From Paenibacillus selenitireducens (GTDB lineage Bacteria > Bacillota > Bacilli > Paenibacillales > Paenibacillaceae): DNA of 64,000 nt. The DNA lies in assembly GCF_002021565.1 (NCBI RefSeq), contig NZ_MSZX01000014.1, positions 27 to 64,026 of the forward strand, read 5' to 3'. Shown here one piece after another: positions 1-8,160 of this stretch. Every line of letters begins with the position of its first letter. Position 1 is the first letter of the stretch. A program made the position numbers and the translations under genes. Under the pieces are notes generated by a model. It saw nothing but the letters and a program-made list of their open reading frames with translations, did no database searches and was not told where the DNA came from.

Positions 1-14
1 GGTGTTGGTATATT

Positions 15-55
15 AAGCTCATCCCAGTTCATCGGGGATGAGCTTTTCTTTTATA
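15..55 (+). terminator. Intrinsic terminator at left edge
   Basis: AAGCTCATCCC pairs with GGGATGAGCTT and is followed by a T-rich tract (TTCTTTT). It would end a plus-strand transcript entering from outside the window. Confidence 0.6.
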
Positions 56-84
56 CTTAAAAGATTAGCACTGGGTTAAGAACG

Positions 85-235
85 AATGTGGTGTTGGGAC
101 TTAGATCTCGTCACATAAAGTGTTTCAGCCCTAGCAATGTTCATACCCCGATTTAGCTGGTTGGGCCTAGAGCCCGTATCACCGTGCCAACCTGTGGAGA
201 GCATTTGTTTTGGGTCCTAGTGTCATCCAAGGAGG
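85..235 (+). ncRNA. Candidate IS110 bridge RNA region
   Basis: This is the non-coding sequence immediately upstream of the IS110 transposase. It contains several short self-complementary stretches (for example around 133-200) and has no ORF. The call rests on its position and on knowledge of IS110 elements. I did not fold it and cannot define guide loops. Confidence 0.3.
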
Positions 236-239
236 TCAT

Positions 240-1448
240 ATGAATCAACCTGTTTTAAGTATCGATATTGCGAAGGGGAAGAGCGTTGCCGCTGCCTTCA
301 CTTCCTATGGCGTACAAGTGAAAAAGCCCTTCTCTTTCTCCCATTCACCTGATCATGTTTCGTCATTGCTTTCAGTTCTTGTTCAGCTTGAAGAATCTAC
401 AACGCTGCGACCAACTGTCGTTATGGAGGCGACTGGTAATTATTCGAAGCCTATTGCTTCTTTCTTTTTCTCGCACGGGTATCCCGTTTTCTTGTTAAAC
501 CCCTTAACGACTCATGAGCTCAAAAAGCGCTCTACTCGTAAGGTAAAGACCGATCCTATTGATGCAATTCGAATTGCTAATGCATTCTATTTAGGGGAAG
601 GTACGCCAATCATGCCAATGGATGAAAAGGTCACTGAACTACGGTTTCTCTGTCGCCAACATGCCCAATGGAAAGCTCTTCTTGGTGAAGTTCAGCTGCA
701 ATTCCGTTCCATTCTGGATTTGGCTTTTCCGGGCTATGACAAGGCTTTTCAGAACATTTTCAACCCTTCATCCATTCAGCTTCTCACTAAATTCCCTTCC
801 CCCTCAGCTTTACTGACTGCGGACAAAGAGGACGTATTAACCATTCTTATGCTGAATCGAAGAGGTCGTACTTGGAATGAAGATAAATACGCGCAGCTTC
901 TGGGAATTGCGCGGAGTAGCCTTCCTGATCCGTGTGGATCTCAGGCGCATATATTTGCAATGCAGAATTTCATAGGGTTATTCAAGGCTTACCAAGAAGG
1001 AATTACAGCACTCGAAAAACAAATGGAATCCTTAGTTCAAGAATCTTCTGCCTACCACCTACTACGATCGATCCCTGGGGTGGGGCCGATTACTGCGGCA
1101 ATGATTCACGCTGAAATTGGGGACATAAAAAGGTTCCCTTCCGTGAAACAGTTGACCGCTTTTGCAGGGCTGGATTCATCTGTTTACGAGTCAGGAACCT
1201 TTAAAGCAAACCAGAATCGTATCTCAAAACGGGGCTCTGCATATCTCCGTACAGCGCTCTACCAAGCAACAGTTGGGGGTATCTCAAAGCAAATCCACGG
1301 CCCTCGAAATCCGATTCTATGGCAATATTACCAGCAAAAACGACTTGAAGGCAAACCTGCCAAAGTTGCCATTGTGGCGACTTCAAACAAGCTTTTGCGC
1401 ATGATTTACGGAATTTTGAGTAACGACGCGCCCTTTCAGAGCAAATAA
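240..1448 (+). CDS. IS110-family transposase (DEDD)
   Basis: The product is about 402 aa, a DNA recombinase of the IS110 family that excises and inserts its element through a circular intermediate guided by a bridge RNA. The N-terminal RuvC-like domain has the acidic residues in SIDIAKGKS, VVMEATGNY and KTDPIDAIRIAN. The C-terminal Transposase_20 domain has SIPGVGPITAAMI and FAGLDSS, with the conserved serine region RISKRGSAYLRTALYQA. I chose the ATG at 240 rather than the one at 210 because AAGGAGG lies about 5 bp upstream. The frame is open, so the element looks intact. It is the only plus-strand gene at this edge, and it sits where the separator of the next gene (1606-2085) should be. Confidence 0.93.
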   Translation: MNQPVLSIDIAKGKSVAAAFTSYGVQVKKPFSFSHSPDHVSSLLSVLVQLEESTTLRPTVVMEATGNYSKPIASFFFSHGYPVFLLNPLTTHELKKRSTRKVKTDPIDAIRIANAFYLGEGTPIMPMDEKVTELRFLCRQHAQWKALLGEVQLQFRSILDLAFPGYDKAFQNIFNPSSIQLLTKFPSPSALLTADKEDVLTILMLNRRGRTWNEDKYAQLLGIARSSLPDPCGSQAHIFAMQNFIGLFKAYQEGITALEKQMESLVQESSAYHLLRSIPGVGPITAAMIHAEIGDIKRFPSVKQLTAFAGLDSSVYESGTFKANQNRISKRGSAYLRTALYQATVGGISKQIHGPRNPILWQYYQQKRLEGKPAKVAIVATSNKLLRMIYGILSNDAPFQSK

Positions 1449-1555
1449 CGGATATTAATAGTTATATTTTACCATTAACTCGCTTCTTGCAGTAGGCTTA
1501 TTTGAGTCTGCATTCTTTGGAGTTCTGAAATCTTAAATCTGTTGAATCTTGACTT

Positions 1556-1585
1556 TGATTAGCTGGTTTATATGATGCCGGTGCC
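1556..1585 (-). repeat. attC-like remnant, cut by IS110
   Basis: TTAGCTGGTTTATATGATGCCGG matches the gene-proximal end of other separators (GTTATATGATGCC at 12475-12487). The other arm is missing, and the IS110 element occupies that place. Confidence 0.5.
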
Positions 1586-1605
1586 TTCTTGTATGTGTTT
1601 AGCTT

Positions 1606-2085
1606 TTAATAATGTCTTTTTAAGGCTTCTTTAAAAACTTTTATTGGTTTGTTATACTCGATTGGTTTGTGAATTATTTTATTATGCCATTTTAATCGCT
1701 GTATATTATCGTCGAAATCATCTGCTGTAAACCATGTTATTTCTTTCATCGTCCCTAAAACACTTCTGTTGTTTGTCTTTGAAATCATATATTCTAATCC
1801 ATCTTGTATATATGAATTAATTAGATTTTCATCTATTCCTTCACTAGAGAGATAAATTCTAAGAGTTAATAGAAATTTCTCTTTTAATGCAGTGATTTGT
1901 CCTGTTCTAATTCCATCAATAATTACACATAGTCTAGATAAATCATTAACAAAAACAATATGTTTTCGATTATTAAGTTTGTAGATATTAACATGCCAGT
2001 TGAATAGTGGCGATATATCGTTACATTCAACTGGGGTAACTTTCATGTCTTTTATTAATGATTGAGTAAATCTTAATACGAACAT
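1606..2085 (-). CDS. DUF6933-like cassette protein, copy 1
   Basis: A 159-aa soluble protein of unknown function. It is clearly paralogous to the product at 10275-10757: both start with LRFTQ-L-KDMKV-PVE, share FNWHVNI/FSWHVNI, HI-FVND-SRLC-IIDGIR and SVLGTM-EI, and end in PI-VFK-AL. From memory this matches the DUF6933 family; I could not search. The start ATG has GAAAGGAA upstream. It is a single-gene cassette between separators at 2119-2255 and about 1556-1585. Two diverged copies in one array suggest independent capture or an old duplication. Confidence 0.7.
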   Translation of the reverse strand: MFVLRFTQSLIKDMKVTPVECNDISPLFNWHVNIYKLNNRKHIVFVNDLSRLCVIIDGIRTGQITALKEKFLLTLRIYLSSEGIDENLINSYIQDGLEYMISKTNNRSVLGTMKEITWFTADDFDDNIQRLKWHNKIIHKPIEYNKPIKVFKEALKRHY

Positions 2086-2118
2086 GTAAATTCATTCCTT
2101 TCTTTGGTCTTGTACCAG

Positions 2119-2255
2119 CTTCACATAACGTCTCAGTATTCATGAATCCGAGAACCTTAAGCCCCAAAGGGGCAGCGCTTGCGCTGTTAGGTTCGCAGGG
2201 TCCTATTCGTTCATCGGACACAGTAAATAATAAAGCCGTGCCATAAAGTTTCGGA
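2119..2255 (-). repeat. attC-like separator
   Basis: The left arm CTTCACATAACG gives R' GTTATGT in the gene direction. An internal hairpin pairs GAACCTTAAG with the TTAGGTTCG region. The right end (CATAAAGTTTCGG) is degenerate and the second internal hairpin is poor. Confidence 0.6.
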
Positions 2256-2320
2256 CCTACAACACACTAACATAAAAGATACTAATTTCTGGATCATATT
2301 ACGCGTATACTTTTGAGGTC

Positions 2321-2695
2321 TTATACCATGAAACACCATCGAACGCCGAACTTATCAATAAATTGGACTAAACATGGACTGAAGAATATTGGACCTATTG
2401 GAGTAATCGTTTTGCTGCCATCATTCATAATCTGATATGCCTCTCTTAAAACCTCTTCGTTCTCGAATATGCCGACTATCTCCATTGTGGAATCCGCTGA
2501 TAATTCTTTTGTACCACCAAAGTCACTAAGCATTAATCTAGTTCCAAGAATATGCATTTCCGCATGAATAATAAATTTCTCGGGTTCTTTTTGAGAATCA
2601 TACATAATTGAATCTGTTTCGGTGTTAAAAGCCTTTTTATAAAGTTCGATAGCTTCACAACAAGTGCCATTCAAATATAATTGTGGTACTAACAT
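2321..2695 (-). CDS. VOC-family PhnB/YjdN-like protein
   Basis: A 124-aa protein starting MLVPQLYLNG, the usual opening of PhnB-type vicinal-oxygen-chelate proteins, followed by the family's CxEAIELYKKAF helix. HAEMHILGTRLMLSDF and the C-terminal DKFGVRWCF strand (usually D.FG..W) fit the fold. The family is structurally related to glyoxalase and bleomycin-resistance proteins, and the substrate is unknown. AAGGAG lies 8 bp before the ATG. No attC-like sequence is visible between this gene and the upstream dehydratase-like gene (2822-3229), so the two may share one cassette. Confidence 0.8.
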   Translation of the reverse strand: MLVPQLYLNGTCCEAIELYKKAFNTETDSIMYDSQKEPEKFIIHAEMHILGTRLMLSDFGGTKELSADSTMEIVGIFENEEVLREAYQIMNDGSKTITPIGPIFFSPCLVQFIDKFGVRWCFMV

Positions 2696-2821
2696 AGTTA
2701 ATACTCCTTATTATTTTATTTAGTTTTATCAAGTTCGATGATTGCCCCTCTTAGAATTACTTATATATATTCTACTAAGTTAGATCTTCTTGATCTTAAT
2801 ATATCGTCGTTTATCATTTAT

Positions 2822-3229
2822 TTAGGAATTGGTTTGTACATATATCATTATTTCTTCCGCTCTTACAATAACCTTACCGTCAATGGACGCTTCGCCTTTG
2901 CCTAGAATAAATCCTCTTTTGTTTTTGATTACTTCATAATATAATTCGATTCTATCTCCTGGATAAGCATTTCCCAGAAACTCGATACCATTCAGAGAGG
3001 AAAGAAAACCATATCCATTATTTTCATTTAATATAGCAAAAGCCCCTATTTGTGCAAGAGCTTCGACTATAATCATACTTGGCATATAGTTACATTGATC
3101 AGTAATAAACCATTCGTTCCTCGTAACGTTTTTATAACCCCTAACCGACTTTCCGGGTTCAACTTCTAATACTCTATCTACCATTAAAAATGGATATCGA
3201 TGAGGGATAATACTTGAAATATCAATCAT
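2822..3229 (-). CDS. FabZ-like hot-dog dehydratase
   Basis: A 135-aa protein resembling 3-hydroxyacyl-ACP dehydratase (FabZ). The N-terminal motif PHRYPFLMVDRV contains the catalytic histidine, and MPSMIIVEALAQIG corresponds to the FabZ helix carrying the catalytic Glu. The glycine normally after MP is replaced by Ser. It is similar in length to housekeeping FabZ but lies away from fatty-acid genes. A role in modifying a specialised acyl chain is possible; that is inference. The RBS is AGGAG at 7-8 bp. The separator at 3304-3480 lies upstream. Confidence 0.82.
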   Translation of the reverse strand: MIDISSIIPHRYPFLMVDRVLEVEPGKSVRGYKNVTRNEWFITDQCNYMPSMIIVEALAQIGAFAILNENNGYGFLSSLNGIEFLGNAYPGDRIELYYEVIKNKRGFILGKGEASIDGKVIVRAEEIMIYVQTNS

Positions 3230-3303
3230 AAATTCACTCCTAAAGATTTATGTAGAAAGTCACCTTTCGATTTTATTATTTAGTTTATAATGCAGTTGCA
3301 ATA

Positions 3304-3480
3304 ATTTCCGATAACGTTGTTCTGTTTCTGAGCCTGAGAGGCTTAAATGAGCGCAGTGACTGGGTGACTTCGCCACTTAGCCTCGTGGGGTTGTCTGCCT
3401 GAATAATCAGCTTCCTCGAAAATCATCGGGCAGACCAAGGAGCGAACGCGACGCAGCAGAAACGGTGTTATCTGATGTCA
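3304..3480 (-). repeat. attC-like separator with stop-codon overlap
   Basis: The inner boxes GTTTCTG and CAGAAAC are perfectly complementary. There are two internal hairpins: GCCTGAGAGGCTTAA with TTAGCCTCG, and GTCTGCC with GGCAGAC. The stop codon of the upstream gene (3468-3470) lies inside the R'' box, as is common for integron cassettes. Confidence 0.72.
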
Positions 3481-3962
3481 CTGCCTTCTTCGAAATTGCT
3501 TAACGGTATTCCTAGTTTTCTCTTATAAATTATATAGCCATTCCCATACTCATTTCTCGTTTTTCCAATTACATATTCATCTTCATCGAAAATCCCTTCA
3601 AACAGCTCAGGGAAGTTAGCGCCCCATAATATATTCTCATTAAAAAATGGAAAATCACTATGAGGATTCAGAGTATGCATATAAACTGAATCATTAGTGC
3701 CACTCTCAGAATCAATTAATATCCATGTCTGAAACTCTAATTTACTTTCTTTAGAATGATCTTCTATTCTTTCCAAAAGTTTTTTCAATAGTTTAATATG
3801 GTTTCTTCTATGCTTTACACTTAAATTGCTTACACCTCTACCTTCCAAATGTACATGCCAAAAGTTATACCAAGAGTCGGTTTCATTGAGGTGGAAACTA
3901 ATTGAGTTAATCAGATTGTTAACCTTATAATAATGCCGTCTAACTCCTCTAAACTTCTTCAT
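3468..3962 (-). CDS. Unknown cassette protein
   Basis: About 164 aa, family not recognised. The N-terminal third is basic (KKFRGVRRHYYKV). The middle contains WYNFWHVHLEGRGVSNLS, which resembles the tryptophan-histidine-rich opening seen in several Bacillota unknowns. The C-terminal half is acidic. The start is the internal ATG at 3962, because AGGAGAACTC precedes it and the longer reading frame would run into the preceding separator. The stop lies in the downstream separator. Confidence 0.7.
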   Translation of the reverse strand: MKKFRGVRRHYYKVNNLINSISFHLNETDSWYNFWHVHLEGRGVSNLSVKHRRNHIKLLKKLLERIEDHSKESKLEFQTWILIDSESGTNDSVYMHTLNPHSDFPFFNENILWGANFPELFEGIFDEDEYVIGKTRNEYGNGYIIYKRKLGIPLSNFEEGSDIR

Positions 3963-3991
3963 GAGTTCTCCTACAATACATTTATTTATAG

Positions 3992-4194
3992 TGATTTCAC
4001 ATAACATTTCTCGTATTCACGAACCCGAGAGCCTTAAGTGACCGTACGGAACGGGTTCTCAGACTTAGGTTCGCAGCGGTTGTCCGACTGATTTGGCTTC
4101 ACTGCTACTGTAAATACTACTCTCGATTCCTCTTCTTCCTCTTCGGTCGGACCAAAGGCGTTAGCCCGCAGCGTAAATACTGTGTTAGGTGATA
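3992..4194 (-). repeat. attC-like separator
   Basis: GATTTCACATAAC on the left and GTGTTAGGTGA on the right are the outer boxes. The inner boxes GTATTCACG and CGTAAATAC pair at 8 of 9 positions. A first hairpin uses GAACCCGAGAGCCTTAAG with CTTAGGTTCGC. This is one of the longest copies, at about 200 bp. Confidence 0.72.
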
Positions 4195-4244
4195 ATCCCA
4201 GCTTCTTCGATATCACTCTACAATTAACTTGTCTCTAATTCTTC

Positions 4245-4625
4245 TTATTGAGCGGGTTGATGAACATCAAACATATTTCGGAAAGGATCATAAAATGTAA
4301 AGAACTTACCTATGTTGCCTTCATCCATTATCTTACCTACCTCGGTTCCCAGTTCTAATAAATAATTATAGAATCCTTCAATATCCTTTACTCTAAAACC
4401 TATTGTGTAATGGTCTTTTCCATTTACTAGAAATGTAGATGTGGTTTGATCATTTGTTTTTACTAAAAATAAGCTTGGCCCTATTGTAAAATCAACATAA
4501 GCCAATTCATCATTTCTGAATCCTAGCTTTGCGCCCAACTTATTACAGTACCAGTCTATTGCTTGATCTAAATCAGAAACTGGTATTTCGGTATACTCAA
4601 TACCTTCAATAAATTGTTGAATCAT
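4245..4625 (-). CDS. VOC-family protein
   Basis: About 126 aa with the glyoxalase/bleomycin-resistance fold. EYTEIPVSDLDQAIDWYCNKLG is the classic N-terminal strand-helix, VDFTIGPSLFLVK the first sheet, and HYTIGFRVKDIEGFYNYL with FFTFYDPFRNMFDVHQ the second module. Metal ligands would be Glu15, His (in KDHYTIGF) and a C-terminal acidic or His residue. The specific substrate is unknown. The ATG at 4625 is preferred over the TTG at 4634, which lies too close to the GAGGGAG RBS. Confidence 0.8.
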   Translation of the reverse strand: MIQQFIEGIEYTEIPVSDLDQAIDWYCNKLGAKLGFRNDELAYVDFTIGPSLFLVKTNDQTTSTFLVNGKDHYTIGFRVKDIEGFYNYLLELGTEVGKIMDEGNIGKFFTFYDPFRNMFDVHQPAQ

Positions 4626-4684
4626 TATTATCAATCTCCCTCTTCAATTTATTTTACAATCATCTTTCAATCTTACAGGGCTTT

Positions 4685-4861
4685 TTCATCAAACGTACCC
4701 GTAGTCGCGAACCCGAAAGGCTTGAGGCGTCGAAGTCGACGTCTGCGCTTACGCAGTTAGCCACGTAGGGTTCCGCCTGACTCAACTTCTTGCCAATAGC
4801 TTCGGGCGAACCAGGGATCGGTGCAAGCCGATCTGCAGCGTGATTATAGTGTTAATTGAAG
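4685..4861 (-). repeat. attC-like separator, degenerate outer boxes
   Basis: Left arm CATCAAACG, right arm GTGTTAATTGAAG. The inner pair GTAGTCGCG and CGTGATTATA is imperfect. Internal hairpins: GAACCCGAAAGGCTTGA with TTAGCCACGTAGGGTTC, and CGCCTGA with TCGGGCG. Confidence 0.62.
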
Positions 4862-4891
4862 TTTTTTCCCCCATGAATTTCGTTCAATTTC

Positions 4892-5242
4892 CTAATATTT
4901 CTTGATTTCAATTCGATTTCCCTCAGGATCTACAATTACTCCAATTGCTCCCCAGTTAAATTGATGAACGACTACTAATACCCCTCTACTTTCTAGTTCT
5001 CTTATCGTCTCTTCAAAAGCTTCCACTTCAATTCTTATTACAGTTGGATTTTGTGCCCTTGTCTTTTCTGTATGGCTAGAAACTCCATTGTTTTCAACCA
5101 TCAAGTAGCCGCCACCAAAATCTAATTTTGTTAGCCCTTCTTTTCTTTCTCTAACCTTAAGTCCAAGTTGATCAATATAAAAGTTTACGTTCTTCTCAAA
5201 GTTCTCCAGAAATAATATAAATCCAGTCTCTTTAATTTCCAT
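4892..5242 (-). CDS. VOC-family protein
   Basis: A 116-aa single-domain glyoxalase/dioxygenase-superfamily protein. FEKNVNFYIDQLGLKVRERKEG and the terminal VDPEGNRIEI are diagnostic. The third of four VOC genes in the array. AGAAGACTTAA precedes the ATG. Its substrate cannot be deduced. Confidence 0.82.
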   Translation of the reverse strand: MEIKETGFILFLENFEKNVNFYIDQLGLKVRERKEGLTKLDFGGGYLMVENNGVSSHTEKTRAQNPTVIRIEVEAFEETIRELESRGVLVVVHQFNWGAIGVIVDPEGNRIEIKKY

Positions 5243-5321
5243 TTAAGTCTTCTCCAATTTTCGAAATTTATTTAATGTTTTATACTGCATGCATTTCAGT
5301 CTTCTTTGAGTACTCTATAAC

Positions 5322-5733
5322 TCATTCTTCCCATAAAGCATACTTCCCCCCAGGTAAAGATACTAATAAAAAACCATTCTCACCTGAGAGTTGCCAGCCT
5401 TCATAGTATGAACTGTTATGAAATAATTCTAATATTAGATTGTCTTCGAACTCTATATACAAGTCGGAGATCGGTTCACAATGCCTAATAGTAATAATTC
5501 TCTTACCAAGTAATTCATTCTCTAATAATTTTGAGTGTTTTTCATGAGTTACTACATCTTTGAACTCGTATGATCCAATTAATATGTCATTACTTTTATG
5601 TAGTCTCCATGGATTCTATTGTCAAGCAGCCCTTGTCATCCTCAAATATTAGAACTGGATATAAATCAATAATTTCATTGATCTTACATCCAATGAATCT
5701 GGATACAGCAACTCTACTATTATTAGATTTCAT
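5322..5733 (-). pseudogene. Frameshifted cassette gene (DUF6188-like)
   Basis: Two overlapping minus-strand frames together give about 137 aa. The first starts MKSNNSRVAVSRFIG (ATG at 5731-5733) and runs to CLTIES near 5608. The second continues PWRLHKSNDILIGSYEFKD and ends LVSLPGGKYALWEE with TGA at 5322. One missing base near 5605-5610 explains the break. The C-terminal pattern GW.L.G..GFLLVSLPGG.YA.W resembles a common small Bacillota family (DUF6188-like from memory). It is either a real frameshift or a sequencing error. Confidence 0.65.
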
Positions 5734-5774
5734 TGAATCACTTTCTTTCTTGTCCTTTTTTATGTTTTTAAGGC

Positions 5775-5868
5775 TATTTCGCCTAACGTTGTTGTTTTCA
5801 CAAACCCCCTTCCGGACCTAGGGGCGGGCTTGTCCCGCCACGCAGCGTTGAATGCGAAGTTATAAATT
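5775..5868 (-). repeat. attC-like separator, short form
   Basis: Outer boxes CGCCTAACGTTG and GAAGTTATAAATT. Only about 94 bp long, with one compact internal stem (GGACCTAGGGGCGGGCTTGTCCC region). The inner boxes pair weakly. Confidence 0.6.
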
Positions 5869-5918
5869 GTCCCTGCCTGCGAAGTGGTTCCTTCAAAGTA
5901 GTCCTTATATATTATTTA

Positions 5919-6458
5919 TTAGATATGTTTTATTAAACTCACTCTAACCACTGAATCCCAAATCGGTCCTCTCCGTACCTCTTTGTATCCTAATTTATTA
6001 TTTAACTCAATCACATGCATATTTCTCTCTTCAGTATGTGTATAAATTAGATTGACTCCATGTAATTCTGCTTCTTCTTCGACCTTCAATTTAAGCTCAG
6101 TTCCATGCCCTATTCGTCGATAACTGGGATGTACCCAAAGTAGAAAAATCTCTAGAAACCGCCCATCTTCTTGAAATAGATTTCGATCTAATTCATTGAA
6201 AATAGTCTTCCATGGATACTCCTTATCTCTACAACTTATACAGTACATAATAGTACCAACTTTATTGGTCTGATCTTCTAATATTAATGCCCCTCTATCC
6301 TCATCCATTACAAATGTCCTAATCTTCTCTCGATGTTCTAGTCGTTCTTGAGGAGACATTATATTATCTGTATCTGTTGTTATACCTTCATCTTTTAAAT
6401 CGATTTTGACTAAGAAATAAAGATCATCTACATCTGCTTTTCTAATATTCAACTTCAT
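5919..6458 (-). CDS. GNAT-family N-acetyltransferase
   Basis: A 179-aa acyl-CoA N-acyltransferase. The N-terminal IRKADVDDLYFLVKIDL is the beta1-alpha1 start. IFLLWVHPSYRRIGHGTELKLKVEEEA is motif A with an R-x-x-G-H-G acetyl-CoA binding loop. NMHVIELNNKLGYKEVRRG is motif B. Acceptor unknown. The RBS AGGAG lies 9 bp from the ATG. A single-gene cassette between separators at 5775 and 6490. Confidence 0.88.
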   Translation of the reverse strand: MKLNIRKADVDDLYFLVKIDLKDEGITTDTDNIMSPQERLEHREKIRTFVMDEDRGALILEDQTNKVGTIMYCISCRDKEYPWKTIFNELDRNLFQEDGRFLEIFLLWVHPSYRRIGHGTELKLKVEEEAELHGVNLIYTHTEERNMHVIELNNKLGYKEVRRGPIWDSVVRVSLIKHI

Positions 6459-6489
6459 TGAAAATGCTCCTATTATATAGTTTTGCGGG

Positions 6490-6665
6490 GATTTCTATTA
6501 ACGTTGTTGTATCTACGAACCCTCACTGCCTTAAGGGAGCGAGAGCGACCGGCCGCGGTGCAGTTAGGCAGTACAGGGTTGTCTGCCTGATTCCACTTCT
6601 TCGAAAATCCTCGGGTAGACCAAGAGACGTAAGTCCGCAGCGTAGATACGGTGTTTGAGTGAAGG
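6490..6665 (-). repeat. attC-like separator, exemplary inner boxes
   Basis: GTATCTACG and CGTAGATAC pair at all 9 positions. The spacer to the outer box is 3-4 nt on one side (GGTG) and 6 nt on the other (AACAAC in the gene direction), the asymmetry expected of attC. Hairpins: GAACCCTCACTGCCTTAA with TTAGGCAGTACAGGGTT, and GTCTGCC with GGGTAGAC. Confidence 0.75.
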
Positions 6666-6684
6666 AACCAACATCTTTGACAAC

Positions 6685-7059
6685 TTACAAATTATTATCA
6701 AAAATATTCTTTATTTCTTCAGGAACCTCAATCACTCTCTGTACTTTATAATCCTCACTTGGAATATCTTTAATAATTTCAAGTAATAAGACTTTTCCAT
6801 TTTCCATCTTGATATAGCTATAAGTCCTATATTCAGTCCCCGCTGTTGTAATCTTTGATAATTCTTTAAACTGGTCCATGCTAATAAGCCCTTTTTTTGG
6901 TTCAGTTAAATATGAATTAAATTTGCTATAATCTCCGTTACTTAACGCAAGTTTCATAATATGAGCAAGTTCTTCAGGGCTTTCTGGTTTTTCCATCTTC
7001 GCTGATGAACATCCAATTAGAAAAAAACAAAGCAGGAATGGTAAGTAAATTTTCTTCAT
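6685..7059 (-). CDS. Small lipoprotein, unknown function
   Basis: 124 aa with a type II signal peptide (KKIYLPFLLCFFLIGC). The lipobox Cys is at residue 17, so a membrane-anchored extracellular lipoprotein is predicted. The mature part (SPEELAHIMKLALSNGDYSKFNSYLT) resembles small Bacillota lipoproteins that carry a DUF-like amphipathic domain. No catalytic motif seen. The RBS GAAAGGAG is close to the ATG. Confidence 0.78.
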   Translation of the reverse strand: MKKIYLPFLLCFFLIGCSSAKMEKPESPEELAHIMKLALSNGDYSKFNSYLTEPKKGLISMDQFKELSKITTAGTEYRTYSYIKMENGKVLLLEIIKDIPSEDYKVQRVIEVPEEIKNIFDNNL

Positions 7060-7095
7060 TTTTACTCCTTTCGAATTACGGACCTAATATTTGGA

Positions 7096-7264
7096 TCTTT
7101 CATCCAACGTTCTTATATTAACGAACCAAGGGCCTTAAACGAGCAATAGCGAACGGGTCGCCATAACTGGTTCGCAGTGGTTGTTCGGCTGATTCTGTCC
7201 CCTGCCAATGACTCCGATCCGGACCGATGGTGCCAGCTCGATTCGTGAACGGTGTTAGGTGAAG
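7096..7264 (-). repeat. attC-like separator
   Basis: Outer boxes TTTCATCCAACG and GGTGTTAGGTGAAG. First hairpin GAACCAAGGGCCTTAA with the TAACTGGTTCG region. The second hairpin is changed (GTTCGGC with GGACCG). The gene to the right (6685-7059 is to its left; 7366-7887 follows) is on the plus strand, unusual for this array. Confidence 0.65.
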
Positions 7265-7317
7265 CACAAGTATCAAGGAGTTTTATAGAAAATATTCCTT
7301 ATTTGCCCTGAATCTAA

Positions 7318-7323
7318 TATAAT
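7318..7323 (+). promoter_or_regulatory. Possible -10 box for the thioredoxin-like gene
   Basis: A perfect TATAAT lies 43 bp before the ATG, in AT-rich sequence. No convincing -35 box at the right distance (TTCCTT at 7295-7300). A cassette gene in reverse orientation would need its own promoter. Confidence 0.35.
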
Positions 7324-7365
7324 TTATTTAATAAAACTCAACTTCTTGAAAGGATTGAGCAGAAC

Positions 7366-7887
7366 ATGAGGATTAAAGTAACAAAAATTATTTTAATGCT
7401 ACTTCCGATAATTATCATAAGTTTGATAGTCAATTTTTTTATAAATACTCCCGATACTTCTAAACAAGAAACTACTCAGAACATCATTAAATTAAAAGAA
7501 CTTATGAATGCTAATGAAGTACAAGTAAAATTCTCTGAAAAACCAACGGTATTACTTTTCTTTACATCATGGTGTCCTTATTGTAACGAAGATGCTCCTA
7601 AAATAGTTTCCTTAAATAAAAAATATAACAATCAAATTAATATCTATGGAATTAATCTGCTGTATCGTGATGAAGTTTCCGAAGTTCAAAACTATGTTAA
7701 AAAACATAAGATTGATTATCCAATTCTTATTGACGAGACTGGTGCTACATACAAGAACTATGGTGGGTTAGGCTTTCCAGCTCTATACTTTTTAAACTCA
7801 AGGGGGGATGTAATTGACCAAATTATTGGTTCAACAGATATTGATATTATTGAAAGTTCATTCAAAAATCTAATATACAATTATTAA
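7366..7887 (+). CDS. TlpA/ResA-like membrane-anchored thioredoxin
   Basis: A 173-aa thiol-disulfide oxidoreductase. An N-terminal transmembrane anchor (about residues 7-26) leads to an extracellular thioredoxin domain with active site SWCPYC near residue 68 and a cis-Pro in GLGFPALYF. The family usually reduces extracytoplasmic disulfides, for example in cytochrome c maturation, but no partner genes are nearby. It is one of two plus-strand genes inside the array, so opposite to its neighbours. The RBS is GAAAGGA. Confidence 0.87.
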   Translation: MRIKVTKIILMLLPIIIISLIVNFFINTPDTSKQETTQNIIKLKELMNANEVQVKFSEKPTVLLFFTSWCPYCNEDAPKIVSLNKKYNNQINIYGINLLYRDEVSEVQNYVKKHKIDYPILIDETGATYKNYGGLGFPALYFLNSRGDVIDQIIGSTDIDIIESSFKNLIYNY

Positions 7888-7908
7888 AAATATCATTTTG
7901 TGTCCAGG

Positions 7909-8114
7909 TATTTTGTCTAACGTTGTATCATTCACGACGATCGACCCCTTAAGGCGACGAAATCGCCGGCTGCGCTTGCGCAGTTAGTCGGTGCGGATGT
8001 GTCCTCCTGATTCTGCTCCCCTGTTACTGTAATGCATCTTCGAATCTGCTTCTAATTCCGGCCGGACCGTGGGCCCAATGGCACGAAGAGTGAATGCGAT
8101 GTTATATGCTGTCG
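7909..8114 (-). repeat. attC-like separator
   Basis: Outer boxes TTGTCTAACG and GATGTTATATGC. Inner boxes CATTCAC and GTGAATG pair perfectly. Hairpins: CGACCCCTTAAGGCGACG/CGCCGG region, then GTCCTCCTGA...CGGACC. About 205 bp, with an extra TTACTGTAATGC insert in the second arm, as in the 3992-4194 copy. Confidence 0.7.
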
Positions 8115-8160
8115 AGGCCATCTTTGAATAATCCCACGTGTAATTCATCCAAAAAAGTAC

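Larger units (their letters stand above)
62..1560 (+). mobile_element. IS110-family insertion sequence (ends approximate)
   Basis: The region holds one DEDD transposase gene with about 180 bp of non-coding sequence upstream and about 110 bp downstream. IS110 elements lack terminal inverted repeats, so the exact ends cannot be read here. A stretch resembling one arm of an attC-like separator (GGTTTATATGATG) lies at 1569-1581, just beyond the presumed right end. The longer non-coding side is upstream, as in the IS110 subgroup rather than IS1111. Known biology: this side encodes the bridge (seeker) RNA that selects the target. Confidence 0.65.
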
